Assembly (NCBI RefSeq): GCF_000212355.1
Contig: NC_015496.1
Coordinates: 496,001 to 560,000 of the forward strand
Source: Dokdonia sp. 4H-3-7-5
GTDB lineage: Bacteria > Bacteroidota > Bacteroidia > Flavobacteriales > Flavobacteriaceae
Direction of reading: 5' to 3'
DNA length: 64,000 nucleotides
A program made the position numbers and the translations under genes. Below, piece after piece: positions 1 through 9,893 of this stretch. The notes beneath the pieces are model-generated. The model saw nothing but the letters and a program-made list of their open reading frames with translations. It was not told the origin of the DNA and ran no database searches. How positions within the stretch are numbered: position 1 is the first letter of the stretch; each line of letters opens with the position of its first letter.

Positions 1-1620
<1,620 letters not shown>

Positions 1621-1680
1621 TTAACCACTTACAAACAGTGTATATAAGTCATTTTCACCTAACAAAAAGAAGGTCTTCTA

Positions 1681-2277
1681 TTACTTCTTAGATTCGAGTG
1701 AAGCCTTTAACCACTTAGGCATTGCCATAGGCTTAAAATTCTCCATCTGATCAAGAAGCCCTTCTACCGTGGTATCTACAAGAAGGATATCGTAATTTTC
1801 TTGCTTTAAAAATCCTTTATCTACCATATTTCTAAGCGCACTTAAAAGATCATCATAAAAGCCATTTACATTAAGCATACCCACCGGTTTTTGGTGTAAT
1901 GCTAGTTGGCTCCAGGTCAGCACTTCAAAAAGCTCTTCCATAGTTCCAAAGCCTCCTGGCAATGTAATAAATCCATCAGAACGCTCTTGCAGTTCCATCT
2001 TACGCTCGTGCATGGTATCATTTACGATAAGCTCCGTAAGTCCTGTATGGACAACCTCCTTTATTTTTAAAAATTCTGGAATCACACCTACTACCTCACC
2101 GTTGTAATCGAGAGCTCCTTGAGCCACGGCGCCCATAATACCAATTTTGGCAGCTCCGTATATGAGCGTAATATCTCGCTCAGCCAGTGTCTTACCTAGT
2201 ATTTGAGCTTGCTTTATAATTTCTGGATCTGTACCTGCACTGCTTCCGCAGTACACGCATAGTGATGTTAATTTCAT
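1681..2277 (-). CDS. LOG family protein (TIGR00730), nucleoside 5'-monophosphate phosphoribohydrolase-like
   Basis: 198 residues, the usual length of the LOG/TIGR00730 family. The signature PGGFGTMEE is at residues 107-115, and the N-terminal Rossmann-like strand with YCGSS is present. Characterised members (plant LOG, some bacterial homologues) split cytokinin riboside monophosphates or AMP into base and ribose 5-phosphate; the bacterial role is mostly nucleotide salvage or unknown. The gene lies 63 nt downstream of prmC on the same strand and is followed by a strong terminator, so it is probably the last gene of the GNAT-prmC-LOG transcript. No signal peptide; cytoplasmic. Confidence 0.9.
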   Translation of the reverse strand: MKLTSLCVYCGSSAGTDPEIIKQAQILGKTLAERDITLIYGAAKIGIMGAVAQGALDYNGEVVGVIPEFLKIKEVVHTGLTELIVNDTMHERKMELQERSDGFITLPGGFGTMEELFEVLTWSQLALHQKPVGMLNVNGFYDDLLSALRNMVDKGFLKQENYDILLVDTTVEGLLDQMENFKPMAMPKWLKASLESKK

Positions 2278-2340
2278 AATAGCTATTTAATTTTAAGCAA
2301 GCATAAAGTGCTTCCCTTTATTTCTCAATTATAATAATCT

Positions 2341-3207
2341 CTAGCGACTCGCTTTAATCATTCTATCTTTTCCAAACATATCTTCTCGCAACTCCACATT
2401 CTCAAAGCCTATTACTTTTAAAAGATCAATCATTTCTTTTCCTAAGTATTCATTAATCTCAAAATATAAGAATCCATTTACAGAAAGACTTTCAAAAGCT
2501 AGCTCACCTATTTTTCTATAAAAAATCAATGGGTCATCATCTGAGACAAAGAGCGCGCTATCTGGTTCATTACTAAGCACATTATCTCTCATCTCCTTTT
2601 TCTCGAGCATACGCACATAAGGAGGATTACTCACGATAATATCATATTTGTGCTCTAGTTCCTCTACAGCTAGCACATCTTGATTGTAAAAAGTAACATC
2701 TACTTCGTTCCTTTTTGCATTTTGATACGCTGTTGCAAGTGCATCTTGAGAAATATCAATCGCCTCAACATGCGCCTTTGACATATATTTAGCTAGCGAG
2801 ATTGCGATGCATCCAGAACCAGTTCCTATATCAAGAATTTTCAATTTTTCTTGCGTCTCACTCTTGACAAAGCTCTCAGCTTTATCTGTAATAATCCAAT
2901 CAACCAATTCTTCGGTTTCTGGTCGAGGTATTAAGGTAGCGGGATTTACTTGAAATTCTATCCCGTAAAATTCTGTAGTACCTACGATATATTGGATAGG
3001 TTCGCTACGTGATAATCTACCAGTTACATCATTCAATTGTGTAAGGGCAGATGTGGAGATATCCATTTTTCGCGAAAGCGAAACCTCTACCCTATTCATT
3101 TTTAGCACATGTTCTAAGGTAAGAAAGCAAAGGTTTTCCACCTCTTCTCGCTCGTACATACCTGCGAGCTGCTGCCTGAAATCAATGCGAAACTCGTCTA
3201 TATTCAT
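2341..3207 (-). CDS. prmC: Release factor glutamine methyltransferase PrmC (HemK)
   Basis: 288 residues. PrmC methylates the glutamine of the GGQ motif in peptide release factors RF1 and RF2, using S-adenosylmethionine. The SAM-binding motif DIGTGSGC is at residues 126-133 and the catalytic NPPY at 194-197, preceded by the family's helical N-terminal domain. The ATG overlaps the stop of the upstream acetyltransferase gene by four bases, indicating translational coupling. A degenerate copy of the genome's CTTTCGCGAAAG palindrome falls in codons for SLSRK near residue 45, in a region of the N-domain that tolerates variation. Confidence 0.95.
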   Translation of the reverse strand: MNIDEFRIDFRQQLAGMYEREEVENLCFLTLEHVLKMNRVEVSLSRKMDISTSALTQLNDVTGRLSRSEPIQYIVGTTEFYGIEFQVNPATLIPRPETEELVDWIITDKAESFVKSETQEKLKILDIGTGSGCIAISLAKYMSKAHVEAIDISQDALATAYQNAKRNEVDVTFYNQDVLAVEELEHKYDIIVSNPPYVRMLEKKEMRDNVLSNEPDSALFVSDDDPLIFYRKIGELAFESLSVNGFLYFEINEYLGKEMIDLLKVIGFENVELREDMFGKDRMIKASR

Positions 3208-3689
3208 AAATCAATTATCATATGCACTGGGCAAGAAAAATGCCCTGTATCACCCATAGGGCCGTCTATGTATCTAAAACCTGTACGCTTGTATAACTTC
3301 TGAGCCGCCTCCATATAAGGCATGGTCTCAAGGTAGCATTGATCAAAACCAAAATCACGTGCTTGATTAAGACAAGCATCCATCATTTGCGACCCTATAC
3401 CGCGGCCTCTCGCCTCTTCTAGAAAATACATTTTTTGTAACTCACACACATTACCATCATAATTATCTAGTTGCGCAACACCTGCACACCCTATAATTAT
3501 TCCGTTGTCCTCCACCACAAAATACTCAGCTTTTGGTCTGCTATAATGCTCAAACATCGTGTCTAAAGCAGCATCTGCATAAGCAGTCCCTACCTTAGGA
3601 ACGCCTAGATCTACAAGTACCTTTCTCACCACTGCCGCTACTTGAGCATTGTCTTCTTTTTTAATCGGTCTAATGATTGGTTTGTCCAT
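3204..3689 (-). CDS. GNAT family N-acetyltransferase
   Basis: About 161 residues with the GNAT fold. The acetyl-CoA pyrophosphate-binding signature is EEARGRGIGSQMMD, and the C-terminal part reads LYKRTGFRY, typical of small-molecule or N-terminal acetyltransferases. The substrate cannot be read from sequence. I chose the ATG at 3689; a GTG directly before it at 3692 is also possible. The gene overlaps prmC by 4 nt and diverges from ribD with only 26 nt between starts. GNAT next to prmC makes a protein or ribosome-related substrate possible, but this is inference. Confidence 0.88.
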   Translation of the reverse strand: MDKPIIRPIKKEDNAQVAAVVRKVLVDLGVPKVGTAYADAALDTMFEHYSRPKAEYFVVEDNGIIIGCAGVAQLDNYDGNVCELQKMYFLEEARGRGIGSQMMDACLNQARDFGFDQCYLETMPYMEAAQKLYKRTGFRYIDGPMGDTGHFSCPVHMIIDL

Positions 3690-3711
3690 CACTTACAAAG
3701 GGTTATTTTTG
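3681..3711 (+). promoter_or_regulatory. Putative ribD promoter, leaderless geometry
   Basis: TTTG at 3681-3684, a 19-bp spacer, then TATTTTTG at 3704-3711. This matches the flavobacterial TTG / TAnnTTTG promoter described for Bacteroidota. The GTG proposed as the ribD start begins four bases after the box, so the transcript would be leaderless or nearly so. Confidence 0.5.
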
Positions 3712-3715
3712 TGCT

Positions 3716-4717
3716 GTGAAGATACATAACACCTACATAAATCGCTGTATTGCGCTAGCAAAAAATGGACTTCCCGTAGCCATGCCTAATCCATCTGTGG
3801 GTGCAGTACTCGTGCACAACAACAAGATTATAGCCGAAGGTTATACAAGTGATTATGGTGGGCCTCACGCAGAGGTGAATTGTATCGCTTTCGCGAAAGC
3901 GAATACTCCAGAACTAATAGCAAAATCAACCTTATATGTATCTCTAGAACCTTGCTCGCACTGGGGGAAAACACCGCCATGTGCAGATCTTGTAGTTGCT
4001 TCTGGTATAAAAAAAGTTGTTATAGGAACCATTGATCCTTTTGCCAAAGTAGCAGGCGCTGGTATTAAGAGATTAATACAAGCTGGAGTTGATGTCACCG
4101 TGGGTGTTCAAGAAAAAGAATGTCAAGAAATCAACAAGCGTTTCTTTACCTATCACGAGAAAAAGAGACCTTACGTCATTCTAAAGTGGGCAGAAACAGC
4201 AGATGGTTTTATCGCTCCAAAAACACGAGATGCTCAGCAACCTGTATGGATTACAAATCCCTACTCGAGACAACTCGTTCATAAATGGCGCAGCGAGGAA
4301 ATGGCAATTCTCGTAGGCGGAAAAACCGTACTAGAAGACAATCCTAGCTTAACCACGCGAGATTGGGAAGGTAAAAACCCAATACGAGTTGTTATTGATA
4401 CTAAAGGAAATCTAGATAACAACCTTACCGTTTTTAATCAGGAAGCTGAGACACTTGTAATAGCATCAACAGATTCTCAACTCATAAGTGAGACACTTTA
4501 TGATAAAGGAATCCAATCTGTAATTATAGAGGGTGGCGCGCAGACATTACAACATTTTATTGATGCAAATCTCTGGGATGAGGCACGTATTTTTAAAGGC
4601 AACACTAGCTTTTCTAAAGGCACAAAAGCACCTCAACTCTCGCAGCATTTTCTATTAGAAAAAACAGACACGATTCTAGACGACACCCTACACTATTATA
4701 AAAACTCAAGCATTTGA
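3716..4717 (+). CDS. ribD: Bifunctional riboflavin biosynthesis protein RibD (deaminase/reductase)
   Basis: Catalyses deamination and then reduction of the pyrimidine intermediate in riboflavin synthesis. The N-terminal cytidine-deaminase-like domain has the zinc motifs PHAEV and PCSHWGKTPPC; the C-terminal RibD reductase domain begins near RPYVILKWAETADG. I prefer GTG at 3716 because the protein then starts VKIHNTYINRCI, as homologues do; a TTG at 3677 in the same frame would overlap the divergent gene. A perfect copy of the CTTTCGCGAAAG palindrome at 3887 encodes AFAKA. The stop overlaps the TTG start of the next gene (TTGA). Confidence 0.94.
   Translation: MKIHNTYINRCIALAKNGLPVAMPNPSVGAVLVHNNKIIAEGYTSDYGGPHAEVNCIAFAKANTPELIAKSTLYVSLEPCSHWGKTPPCADLVVASGIKKVVIGTIDPFAKVAGAGIKRLIQAGVDVTVGVQEKECQEINKRFFTYHEKKRPYVILKWAETADGFIAPKTRDAQQPVWITNPYSRQLVHKWRSEEMAILVGGKTVLEDNPSLTTRDWEGKNPIRVVIDTKGNLDNNLTVFNQEAETLVIASTDSQLISETLYDKGIQSVIIEGGAQTLQHFIDANLWDEARIFKGNTSFSKGTKAPQLSQHFLLEKTDTILDDTLHYYKNSSI
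3887..3900. repeat. GCTTTCGCGAAAGC palindrome, copy 1
   Basis: Perfect copy inside ribD, read as AFAKA just after the HAEV zinc motif. Confidence 0.95.
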
Positions 4718-5580
4718 TTTACTTACTTCTTAGTATTGCTGCATCTAGTTTCATCTTTGTAGTATTTAAACTTTTTGCAAAGTTTAATGTAAACACCCTG
4801 CACGCAATCATTGTAAATTATGTGATTGCCTGTTCTTGCGGACTATTGTTGTATGACGGACCCACGTCTATCGCTGTAATTCCTGAGCAATCTTGGTTTT
4901 ACGCATCGGCGGGGCTAGGAGTATTATTTATTCTTGTTTTTAACTTAATGGCAGCAACCACACAACGCAGCGGACTCTCAGTAGTCTCTGTTGCTACTAA
5001 AATGAGTGTGGTTATCCCAATACTTTTTGGTGTACTCTATTACAGAGAATCTCTAGGCATATTAAAGATTACAGGGATTCTAACGGCACTTGTCGCTGTG
5101 TATCTTGCTTCTATAAAAGCAAAAGATGGGATTGCTATAAAGAAAGAAAACCTCATCTTCCCTATCCTTGTGTTTTTAGGCAGCGGAGCTATAGACACGA
5201 GTATAAAATTTATAGAAGGTGCTTATGTAAATGAGAGTGATGTACCCATCTTTGGCGCAACTATTTTTGGAGCAGCTGCTTGTATTGGTTTTTTGGTCAT
5301 CATGTATCAAGTCATTAAAGGCACATTTAAATTTGAGATTAAAAATATGATTGCCGGGATTTGTCTTGGGATTCCTAATTACTTTTCTATTGTCATGCTT
5401 GTGATGGCCCTTCGAGATTCGGCTTTTGAGAGTTCTACATTATTTACAGTAAATAATGTAGCCATTGTGATGGTGAGCACTTTTATTGGAATTCTACTTT
5501 TTAAAGAAAAATTACTAACTAAAAACTGGGTTGGAATTGGACTAGCAGTAATTAGTATTTTGCTAGTTTCTATGTCTTAA
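4714..5580 (+). CDS. EamA-like drug/metabolite transporter (DMT) permease
   Basis: 288 residues, very hydrophobic, with about ten predicted membrane helices arranged as two homologous halves, as in EamA transporters. It would sit in the inner membrane and move an unidentified small metabolite. The best start is TTG at 4714, whose last two bases belong to the ribD stop (TTGA). The first in-frame ATG is far downstream, inside the third helix, so an alternative start is needed. Coupling to ribD suggests a link to flavin or purine-derived metabolites, but DMT substrates cannot be predicted from this. Confidence 0.85.
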   Translation: MIYLLLSIAASSFIFVVFKLFAKFNVNTLHAIIVNYVIACSCGLLLYDGPTSIAVIPEQSWFYASAGLGVLFILVFNLMAATTQRSGLSVVSVATKMSVVIPILFGVLYYRESLGILKITGILTALVAVYLASIKAKDGIAIKKENLIFPILVFLGSGAIDTSIKFIEGAYVNESDVPIFGATIFGAAACIGFLVIMYQVIKGTFKFEIKNMIAGICLGIPNYFSIVMLVMALRDSAFESSTLFTVNNVAIVMVSTFIGILLFKEKLLTKNWVGIGLAVISILLVSMS

Positions 5581-5590
5581 TCCTCCTCAG

Positions 5591-5626
5591 AAATTAAAAA
5601 TTCTCTGATTAATTTTTAATTTTTTA
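5591..5626 (+). terminator. Possible AT-rich terminator after the DMT gene
   Basis: A 12-bp all-A/T inverted repeat (5591-5602 with 5611-5622) is followed by T residues, 10 nt after the transporter stop. The stem is weak, so its function is uncertain. Confidence 0.35.
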
Positions 5627-5631
5627 AGTCC

Positions 5632-5645
5632 GCTTTCGCGAAAGC
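5632..5645. repeat. GCTTTCGCGAAAGC palindrome, copy 2
   Basis: Perfect copy in the gap between the transporter gene and the small membrane-protein gene at 5792. Confidence 0.95.
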
Positions 5646-5791
5646 GCAATAATCCTCGCTCTATGATATTACTGCAGTTTTCTGAGACGACATAACTCTT
5701 AACGCCTGCTATCATGGAATCTACAAAACATTCACACTGTAACATTTACTTTTATTAAGCTACATATCTATGTAACCAAAATGAAAATGAT

Positions 5792-6100
5792 ATGGGATTC
5801 GGTGGAGCAGCTCTTGCAGCAAATCAAGTAATACGTAATAATAGAAATCTACTTAAAAATAAGAGAAATGTAGGAAACCTATCTTTTGTCTCGAGTACCA
5901 ATGAGAAATGGGTAGACCCAAAAAAAGCAACTTTTGATCAGTTAATGGAAATAAGAAAGCGGATACGCTATGAGAATAAAGTGCGTTTGTATAAAATCAT
6001 TTTCCTCACCATTTTGGGGTTTGTAATACTGACCTTGCTACTCGCTGTAGTTCCTTGGGATTTGATATTCACAAATACGTTTAATCCTTATAGCCATTAA
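5792..6100 (+). CDS. Conserved small membrane protein of unknown function
   Basis: 102 residues. The N-terminus is MGFGGAALAANQ followed by a basic stretch rich in Asn, Arg and Lys (about residues 14-30). A charged segment precedes one strong transmembrane helix near residues 72-95. I recognise the start as typical of a short uncharacterised family in Flavobacteriaceae but can assign no function. Single-gene unit between a plus-strand transporter and the convergent GlmU-like gene; the two coding regions end only about 14 nt apart. Confidence 0.75.
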   Translation: MGFGGAALAANQVIRNNRNLLKNKRNVGNLSFVSSTNEKWVDPKKATFDQLMEIRKRIRYENKVRLYKIIFLTILGFVILTLLLAVVPWDLIFTNTFNPYSH

Positions 6101-6114
6101 AATTATTGACAAGC

Positions 6115-7290
6115 TTACTCTCTACGATATTGCTTTGTCTCCTCAAAAACATGATTAAGGATTGCTTCATCTTGTTCTGTAAGTTCTAGATCACGACGTG
6201 CCATGGCAATTTTTGCAGTTTCGTAAGCTTTATTGGTCTTGTGTGTCACAAAGCCGCTAGCGCCTCCCCAAGAAAAAGAAGGAACAAAATTGCGAGGAAA
6301 TCCGCTTCCAAATATATTTGTTGCCACTCCTACCATTGTACCAGTATTAAACATGGTATTTATACCACACTTAGAATGGTCTCCCATCATCAACCCACAA
6401 AACTGAAGTCCCGTATTTGCAAAGCGACCTGTTTCATAATCCCATAACTTAACAGGAGCGTAGTTATTCTTTAAGTTAGAATTATTAGAATCTGCACCTA
6501 TATTACACCATTCTCCTAGTACACTGTTTCCTAAGAAACCATCATGACCTTTACTTGAATAGCCCATAAGCACGGAGTTATTTACCTCTCCGCCTACTTT
6601 ACAATGAGGACCTATGGTTGTGCCGCTATAAATTTTGGCTCCCATTTTTACAGCTCCATGATCACAGATTGCAAAAGGGCCACGTATGAGTGCGCCCTCC
6701 ATAATCTCTGCATCTTTACCTATATAGATAGGCCCATCTGTAGCATTGAGATGTGAGTAATGAACCGTAGCTCCTTCCTCTATAAATATCTGATCTTTAT
6801 TTATCGCTATTACGTGTGCTGGTATCTCTTCAGAATCTCTATCCTCGGTAAGCATCTCAAAATCTCTAGTGATTGCTTCTCCATTTTTGGCAAAAATATC
6901 CCAGGTATGCTCGATCCTTAAAATATCTGAAGCCGTATAGTCAATACTCTCATAAGTGTCAAAAGCTACTTCTTGACCTTCTTGTACTGAAAACGCGATT
7001 ATTTCTTCCCCATCAAGCAACACTTGCTTTGATGACAAATTTTTAATAATATCAGCTAAGTTGTCTGAAGGAAGATAGGATGCATTAATCATCACATTTT
7101 CTTCAAGCTCTATCATGGGCCACTTATCTGAAAGATACTCTTCTGTTACAGTTGAGGTCGTTGAGCCAAGCACAAACTCCCACTTTTCACGTATGGTCAT
7201 AATACCTACACGCAAGTCTGCAACAGGTTTTGTGTACGTGAATGGTAAGAGCTGATTGCGTACGTTTCCGTCAAAAAGGATAAAGTTCAT
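6115..7290 (-). CDS. GlmU family protein (TIGR03991-type sugar nucleotidyltransferase-like)
   Basis: 391 residues. The N-terminal half (FILFDGNVRNQLLPFTYTKPVADLRVG in outline) is a nucleotidyltransferase-like domain. The C-terminal half shows left-handed beta-helix hexapeptide repeats, for example GKDAEIMEGALIRGP and GAKIYSGTTIGPHC. This architecture matches the alternative GlmU-like family found across Bacteroidota. It is presumed to act on a sugar phosphate or N-acetylhexosamine in cell-wall or polysaccharide precursor synthesis, but the reaction has not been proven to my knowledge. Cytoplasmic; probably transcribed alone. Confidence 0.85.
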   Translation of the reverse strand: MNFILFDGNVRNQLLPFTYTKPVADLRVGIMTIREKWEFVLGSTTSTVTEEYLSDKWPMIELEENVMINASYLPSDNLADIIKNLSSKQVLLDGEEIIAFSVQEGQEVAFDTYESIDYTASDILRIEHTWDIFAKNGEAITRDFEMLTEDRDSEEIPAHVIAINKDQIFIEEGATVHYSHLNATDGPIYIGKDAEIMEGALIRGPFAICDHGAVKMGAKIYSGTTIGPHCKVGGEVNNSVLMGYSSKGHDGFLGNSVLGEWCNIGADSNNSNLKNNYAPVKLWDYETGRFANTGLQFCGLMMGDHSKCGINTMFNTGTMVGVATNIFGSGFPRNFVPSFSWGGASGFVTHKTNKAYETAKIAMARRDLELTEQDEAILNHVFEETKQYRRE

Positions 7291-7370
7291 GGATTAGATT
7301 TTAGTCTCTACATAAAGCGCATGAGACAGATAGACTTATGGATAAAACTTATTGAAAACGAAGTTACTTA

Positions 7371-7838
7371 TTATTTACGAGGCTTCTTTACTAAAAGTGT
7401 CCACTCAAAGTTAAACTCAGATACTTGCACACCATCTTTATTTGTCCCTATAGCTTTCATCCAGCATGTTTGTCCTTCTCCAGTAGCTACAGCATTTGCT
7501 ATAGCTTCTTTAATAGCTAGACCATCATCACACACAAAGTTAATTCTACCTGTAGCTTTTTTTGTGAAGCTTGCATTATTGTTTGCTACAAGCATTGATA
7601 TTTTCTGACCGCTTTCTTGTATGTGAGCAATTACTAAAGCTCCCGTAGCAAGCTCTGCCGCCATACCTTGTACTGCCCAGAACATACTATTAAATGGATT
7701 CTGATTAATCCATCTGTGTTTTACAGAAGTTGTACAAGAGTTAGGAGAAAGTTTTTTTACACGTACTCCCGAAAGCCACGCAGATGGAAGCTTAAACATT
7801 GTGAACGTGTTGAATTTACCAGGTAAGGGGAATGACAT
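7371..7838 (-). CDS. DUF4442 domain protein (hot-dog thioesterase-like)
   Basis: 155 residues covering the whole DUF4442 domain, a hot-dog-fold family related to acyl-CoA thioesterases such as PaaI. The pattern RWINQNPFNSMFWAVQGMAAE corresponds to the central helix of the hot-dog fold, where the conserved Asn and Glu lie. The substrate is unknown. A good promoter match lies directly upstream, with its -33 element inside the terminator of the preceding gene. Confidence 0.85.
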   Translation of the reverse strand: MSFPLPGKFNTFTMFKLPSAWLSGVRVKKLSPNSCTTSVKHRWINQNPFNSMFWAVQGMAAELATGALVIAHIQESGQKISMLVANNNASFTKKATGRINFVCDDGLAIKEAIANAVATGEGQTCWMKAIGTNKDGVQVSEFNFEWTLLVKKPRK

Positions 7839-7854
7839 AATATCTTATTTGAAG

Positions 7855-7884
7855 CAAAAATAGGCAATAAAAAAGGTTCCCAAA
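7855..7884 (-). promoter_or_regulatory. Putative promoter of the DUF4442 gene
   Basis: On the minus strand TTTG (7884-7881), 18-bp spacer, TATTTTTG (7862-7855). Transcription would start roughly a dozen bases before the ATG at 7838. The -33 element lies in the loop of the upstream terminator hairpin. Confidence 0.6.
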
Positions 7885-7896
7885 TGAGAACCTTTT
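7871..7896 (-). terminator. Terminator after the C1q/TNF-like secreted protein gene
   Basis: 9-bp stem AAAAGGTTC / GAACCTTTT with an 8-nt loop, followed on the minus strand by TTTTTATTG. It lies about 20 nt after the stop codon at 7917. Confidence 0.75.
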
Positions 7897-7916
7897 AAGA
7901 AAGAATATATAAATCT

Positions 7917-8606
7917 TTAATTGTCTATCAACTGTATTTTTAAGTAACTCCCTATACCCGTACCTGTGGACCCCACAGGATTAGCAAGAAGAACAAAATC
8001 ACCTGATGCAAATCCAAAATCATAAACCTTACCTGCCGTTAGCTCTGCAATACCTGTATATGTTTTTGCACTTCCCACGGCTCCAGTTCCATTCACCTCT
8101 TCCCTAGGCATTGAAAATCTCATTATCCAAGAACCTGTATCATCCATTAAACCTGCTACATAATTAGTGCTAGCTGTAGAATAACCTGAAATGGTTAACG
8201 TAATTGTAACTTCATAGATTCCTGTAAGAGGTGCAGTAAAACTACTAGTGGCAATATCAAAATCTCCTCCCGCATCTATAAGTTCTGTCATTGTATTAAT
8301 CTTATATATACCATTAGCATTTGGTGTATTGATCGACAGACGAGAATCAAAATCTGTAAGCAGCCTCCCTCTAAAGTTACCTAGCAAACTACTAAGTTGC
8401 TTCTTCACATTACCCTCACTGTCTATCACTAAAGGTATATCATCTGTAGATGAACTTGCTGTAGTACTGCGCACGCGCAAATCACCATTTACATCCAGCA
8501 TTGTAGTAGGATTTGTAGTATTAACCCCTACTTGAGACCACATTAATTGAGTTAACAACATGGCTATTATACACAAAGGGGTTTTAAAAATATGTCTTAT
8601 TTGCAT
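7917..8606 (-). CDS. Secreted protein with flavobacterial cell-surface N-terminus and C1q/TNF-like beta domain
   Basis: 229 residues. Signal peptide at 1-24 ending LMWSQ, then VGVNTTNPTTMLDVNGDLRVR, the start seen in many secreted flavobacterial surface proteins. The C-terminal half (FTAPLTGIYEVTITLTISG to GSYLKIQLID in outline) has the strand pattern of a C1q/TNF-like jelly roll. It is probably exported and surface-located, but I see no clear type IX sorting domain. Function unknown; adhesion or polymer binding would be a guess. Separated from neighbours by its own promoter and terminator. Confidence 0.75.
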   Translation of the reverse strand: MQIRHIFKTPLCIIAMLLTQLMWSQVGVNTTNPTTMLDVNGDLRVRSTTASSSTDDIPLVIDSEGNVKKQLSSLLGNFRGRLLTDFDSRLSINTPNANGIYKINTMTELIDAGGDFDIATSSFTAPLTGIYEVTITLTISGYSTASTNYVAGLMDDTGSWIMRFSMPREEVNGTGAVGSAKTYTGIAELTAGKVYDFGFASGDFVLLANPVGSTGTGIGSYLKIQLIDN

Positions 8607-8647
8607 GACTTTCTAATTGTAAAAAACCTTAATTGGTTTCAATGATG

Positions 8648-8655
8648 CAAATTTA
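8648..8655 (-). promoter_or_regulatory. -7 box upstream of the C1q-like gene
   Basis: Minus-strand TAAATTTG, about 42 nt before the ATG at 8606. A TTG exists at 8683-8681, giving a 25-bp spacer, slightly longer than usual. Confidence 0.4.
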
Positions 8656-8858
8656 AGACGCTCATGAAAATGTTAAATTTCAAAAAGTTCCAAACTAAAA
8701 TTTTCAGACAAAAGAACAGTTTAACAAGCTGTAATACGCAACATCACCACATTTACAAGACATTAGTTATTTATTTCTCTTGAAGTAAGCAGACTCCTAA
8801 ATCTTAATTAAAAGTTAATTTTTAGTACTATGCGTAACAAAGTACCTTTTTTTAGACA

Positions 8859-8866
8859 TATATTTG
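8859..8866 (+). promoter_or_regulatory. -7 box upstream of the DUF4870 gene
   Basis: TATATTTG ends 19 nt before the ATG at 8886. No clear TTG is seen at the expected -33 distance. Confidence 0.45.
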
Positions 8867-8885
8867 CATAAGACATTAATAGACT

Positions 8886-9419
8886 ATGGAAACTAGCATT
8901 ACAACACATCAAAAAAATATAGGTACATTAATACACCTATCTACATTCTCTAAATACTTATTTCCTTTTGGAAATTTTATTGCACCTCTCATTTTATGGA
9001 GCGCTCAAAAAAGGAATGCTGCTTTTATAGATAAGCATGGTAGAGATGCAATCAATTTTCAATTAAGTATTCTATTATACCTCATTGCCTTAGTTGTCAT
9101 TAGCATTCCATTCTTTATTTATTTCGCAATAAGTGCAGGTAATGGAAGCGAGAGTTTACTCACAAATGGCTATATAAATGATCCGAGTGATTTTGCAGAC
9201 TTGGGAGGGTTTCTTATTACCGCAATAGTGGTTGCCATTCTTGCATTGGGAATTTTTCTTTTAGAAATTATAACGGTGATTTCAGCAGCGGTTAAGGCAT
9301 CGCAAGGAGGTATTTATAAATTCCCGCTTACTATCAACTTTATTTCTGCGGCTTCGGTTTCAGATTCTAGAGAGACTCAAGAGACTTCATCACCTATTGA
9401 GGATAACACGGTAGTTTAA
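8886..9419 (+). CDS. DUF4870 domain membrane protein
   Basis: 177 residues. DUF4870 proteins carry a GxxxHLSxF-type N-terminal helix and an Asn/Asp-containing helix; here GTLIHLSTFSKYLFPFGNFIAPL and DKHGRDAINFQLSI match. Three to four membrane helices are predicted (about 25-45, 58-85, 108-140). The function of the family is unknown. It precedes the envelope-stress locus, separated by a palindrome copy and an AATC tandem repeat, so it may be an independent transcript. Confidence 0.85.
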   Translation: METSITTHQKNIGTLIHLSTFSKYLFPFGNFIAPLILWSAQKRNAAFIDKHGRDAINFQLSILLYLIALVVISIPFFIYFAISAGNGSESLLTNGYINDPSDFADLGGFLITAIVVAILALGIFLLEIITVISAAVKASQGGIYKFPLTINFISAASVSDSRETQETSSPIEDNTVV

Positions 9420-9431
9420 TATATGAGGTAC

Positions 9432-9445
9432 GCTTTCGCGAAAGC
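9432..9445. repeat. GCTTTCGCGAAAGC palindrome, copy 3
   Basis: Perfect copy (18-bp extended form with flanking AC/GT) 12 nt after the DUF4870 stop. Confidence 0.95.
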
Positions 9446-9462
9446 GTAAAAAAAGAAAAATC

Positions 9463-9493
<31 letters not shown>

Positions 9494-9551
9494 TCCCGAA
9501 AGTTATTGGGACAAAAGCGAACAGTTTAATGCATTTAAAAAATGAACATCT

Positions 9552-9893
9552 ATGAAGATTGAAAACACCAAAGCGCAGATGCGTAAGGGCGTGCTAGAGT
9601 ATTGTATCCTCTCTGTATTAAAAGACGAGGATGCCTACGTAGCAGAGATCTTAGGCACACTTAAAGACGCTAAGTTGCTGGTGGTGGAAGGAACGATATA
9701 CCCACTACTTACACGACTCAAAAACGCAGGCTTGCTCAATTATCGCTGGGAAGAATCTACCAGCGGGCCGCCACGTAAATATTACGGACTTACCGAAACA
9801 GGTAAAATATTTTTAAAAGAACTCTCAACCACTTGGGATGAGTTACAGACCGCAGTAACGGTAGTAACCACCACTAAAACCGCAACAAAATGA
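9552..9893 (+). CDS. PadR family transcriptional regulator
   Basis: 113 residues with the PadR winged-helix fold: RKGVLEYCILSVL forms helix 1, then GTIYPLLTRLKNAGLL is the recognition helix and ends in the wing with SGPPRKYYGLTETG. PadR proteins are usually repressors of a neighbouring operon. The stop overlaps the ATG of the PspC gene by four bases (ATGA), so the two are translationally coupled, and the regulator most likely controls this operon. This PadR-PspC pairing is recurrent in Bacteroidota, to my knowledge. Confidence 0.92.
   Translation: MKIENTKAQMRKGVLEYCILSVLKDEDAYVAEILGTLKDAKLLVVEGTIYPLLTRLKNAGLLNYRWEESTSGPPRKYYGLTETGKIFLKELSTTWDELQTAVTVVTTTKTATK

Noticed and set aside
3677-3715. 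TTG start adding 13 residues to RibD
   Set aside because: The extra residues do not resemble RibD N-termini, overlap the divergent gene, and the GTG at 3716 has a well-placed promoter.
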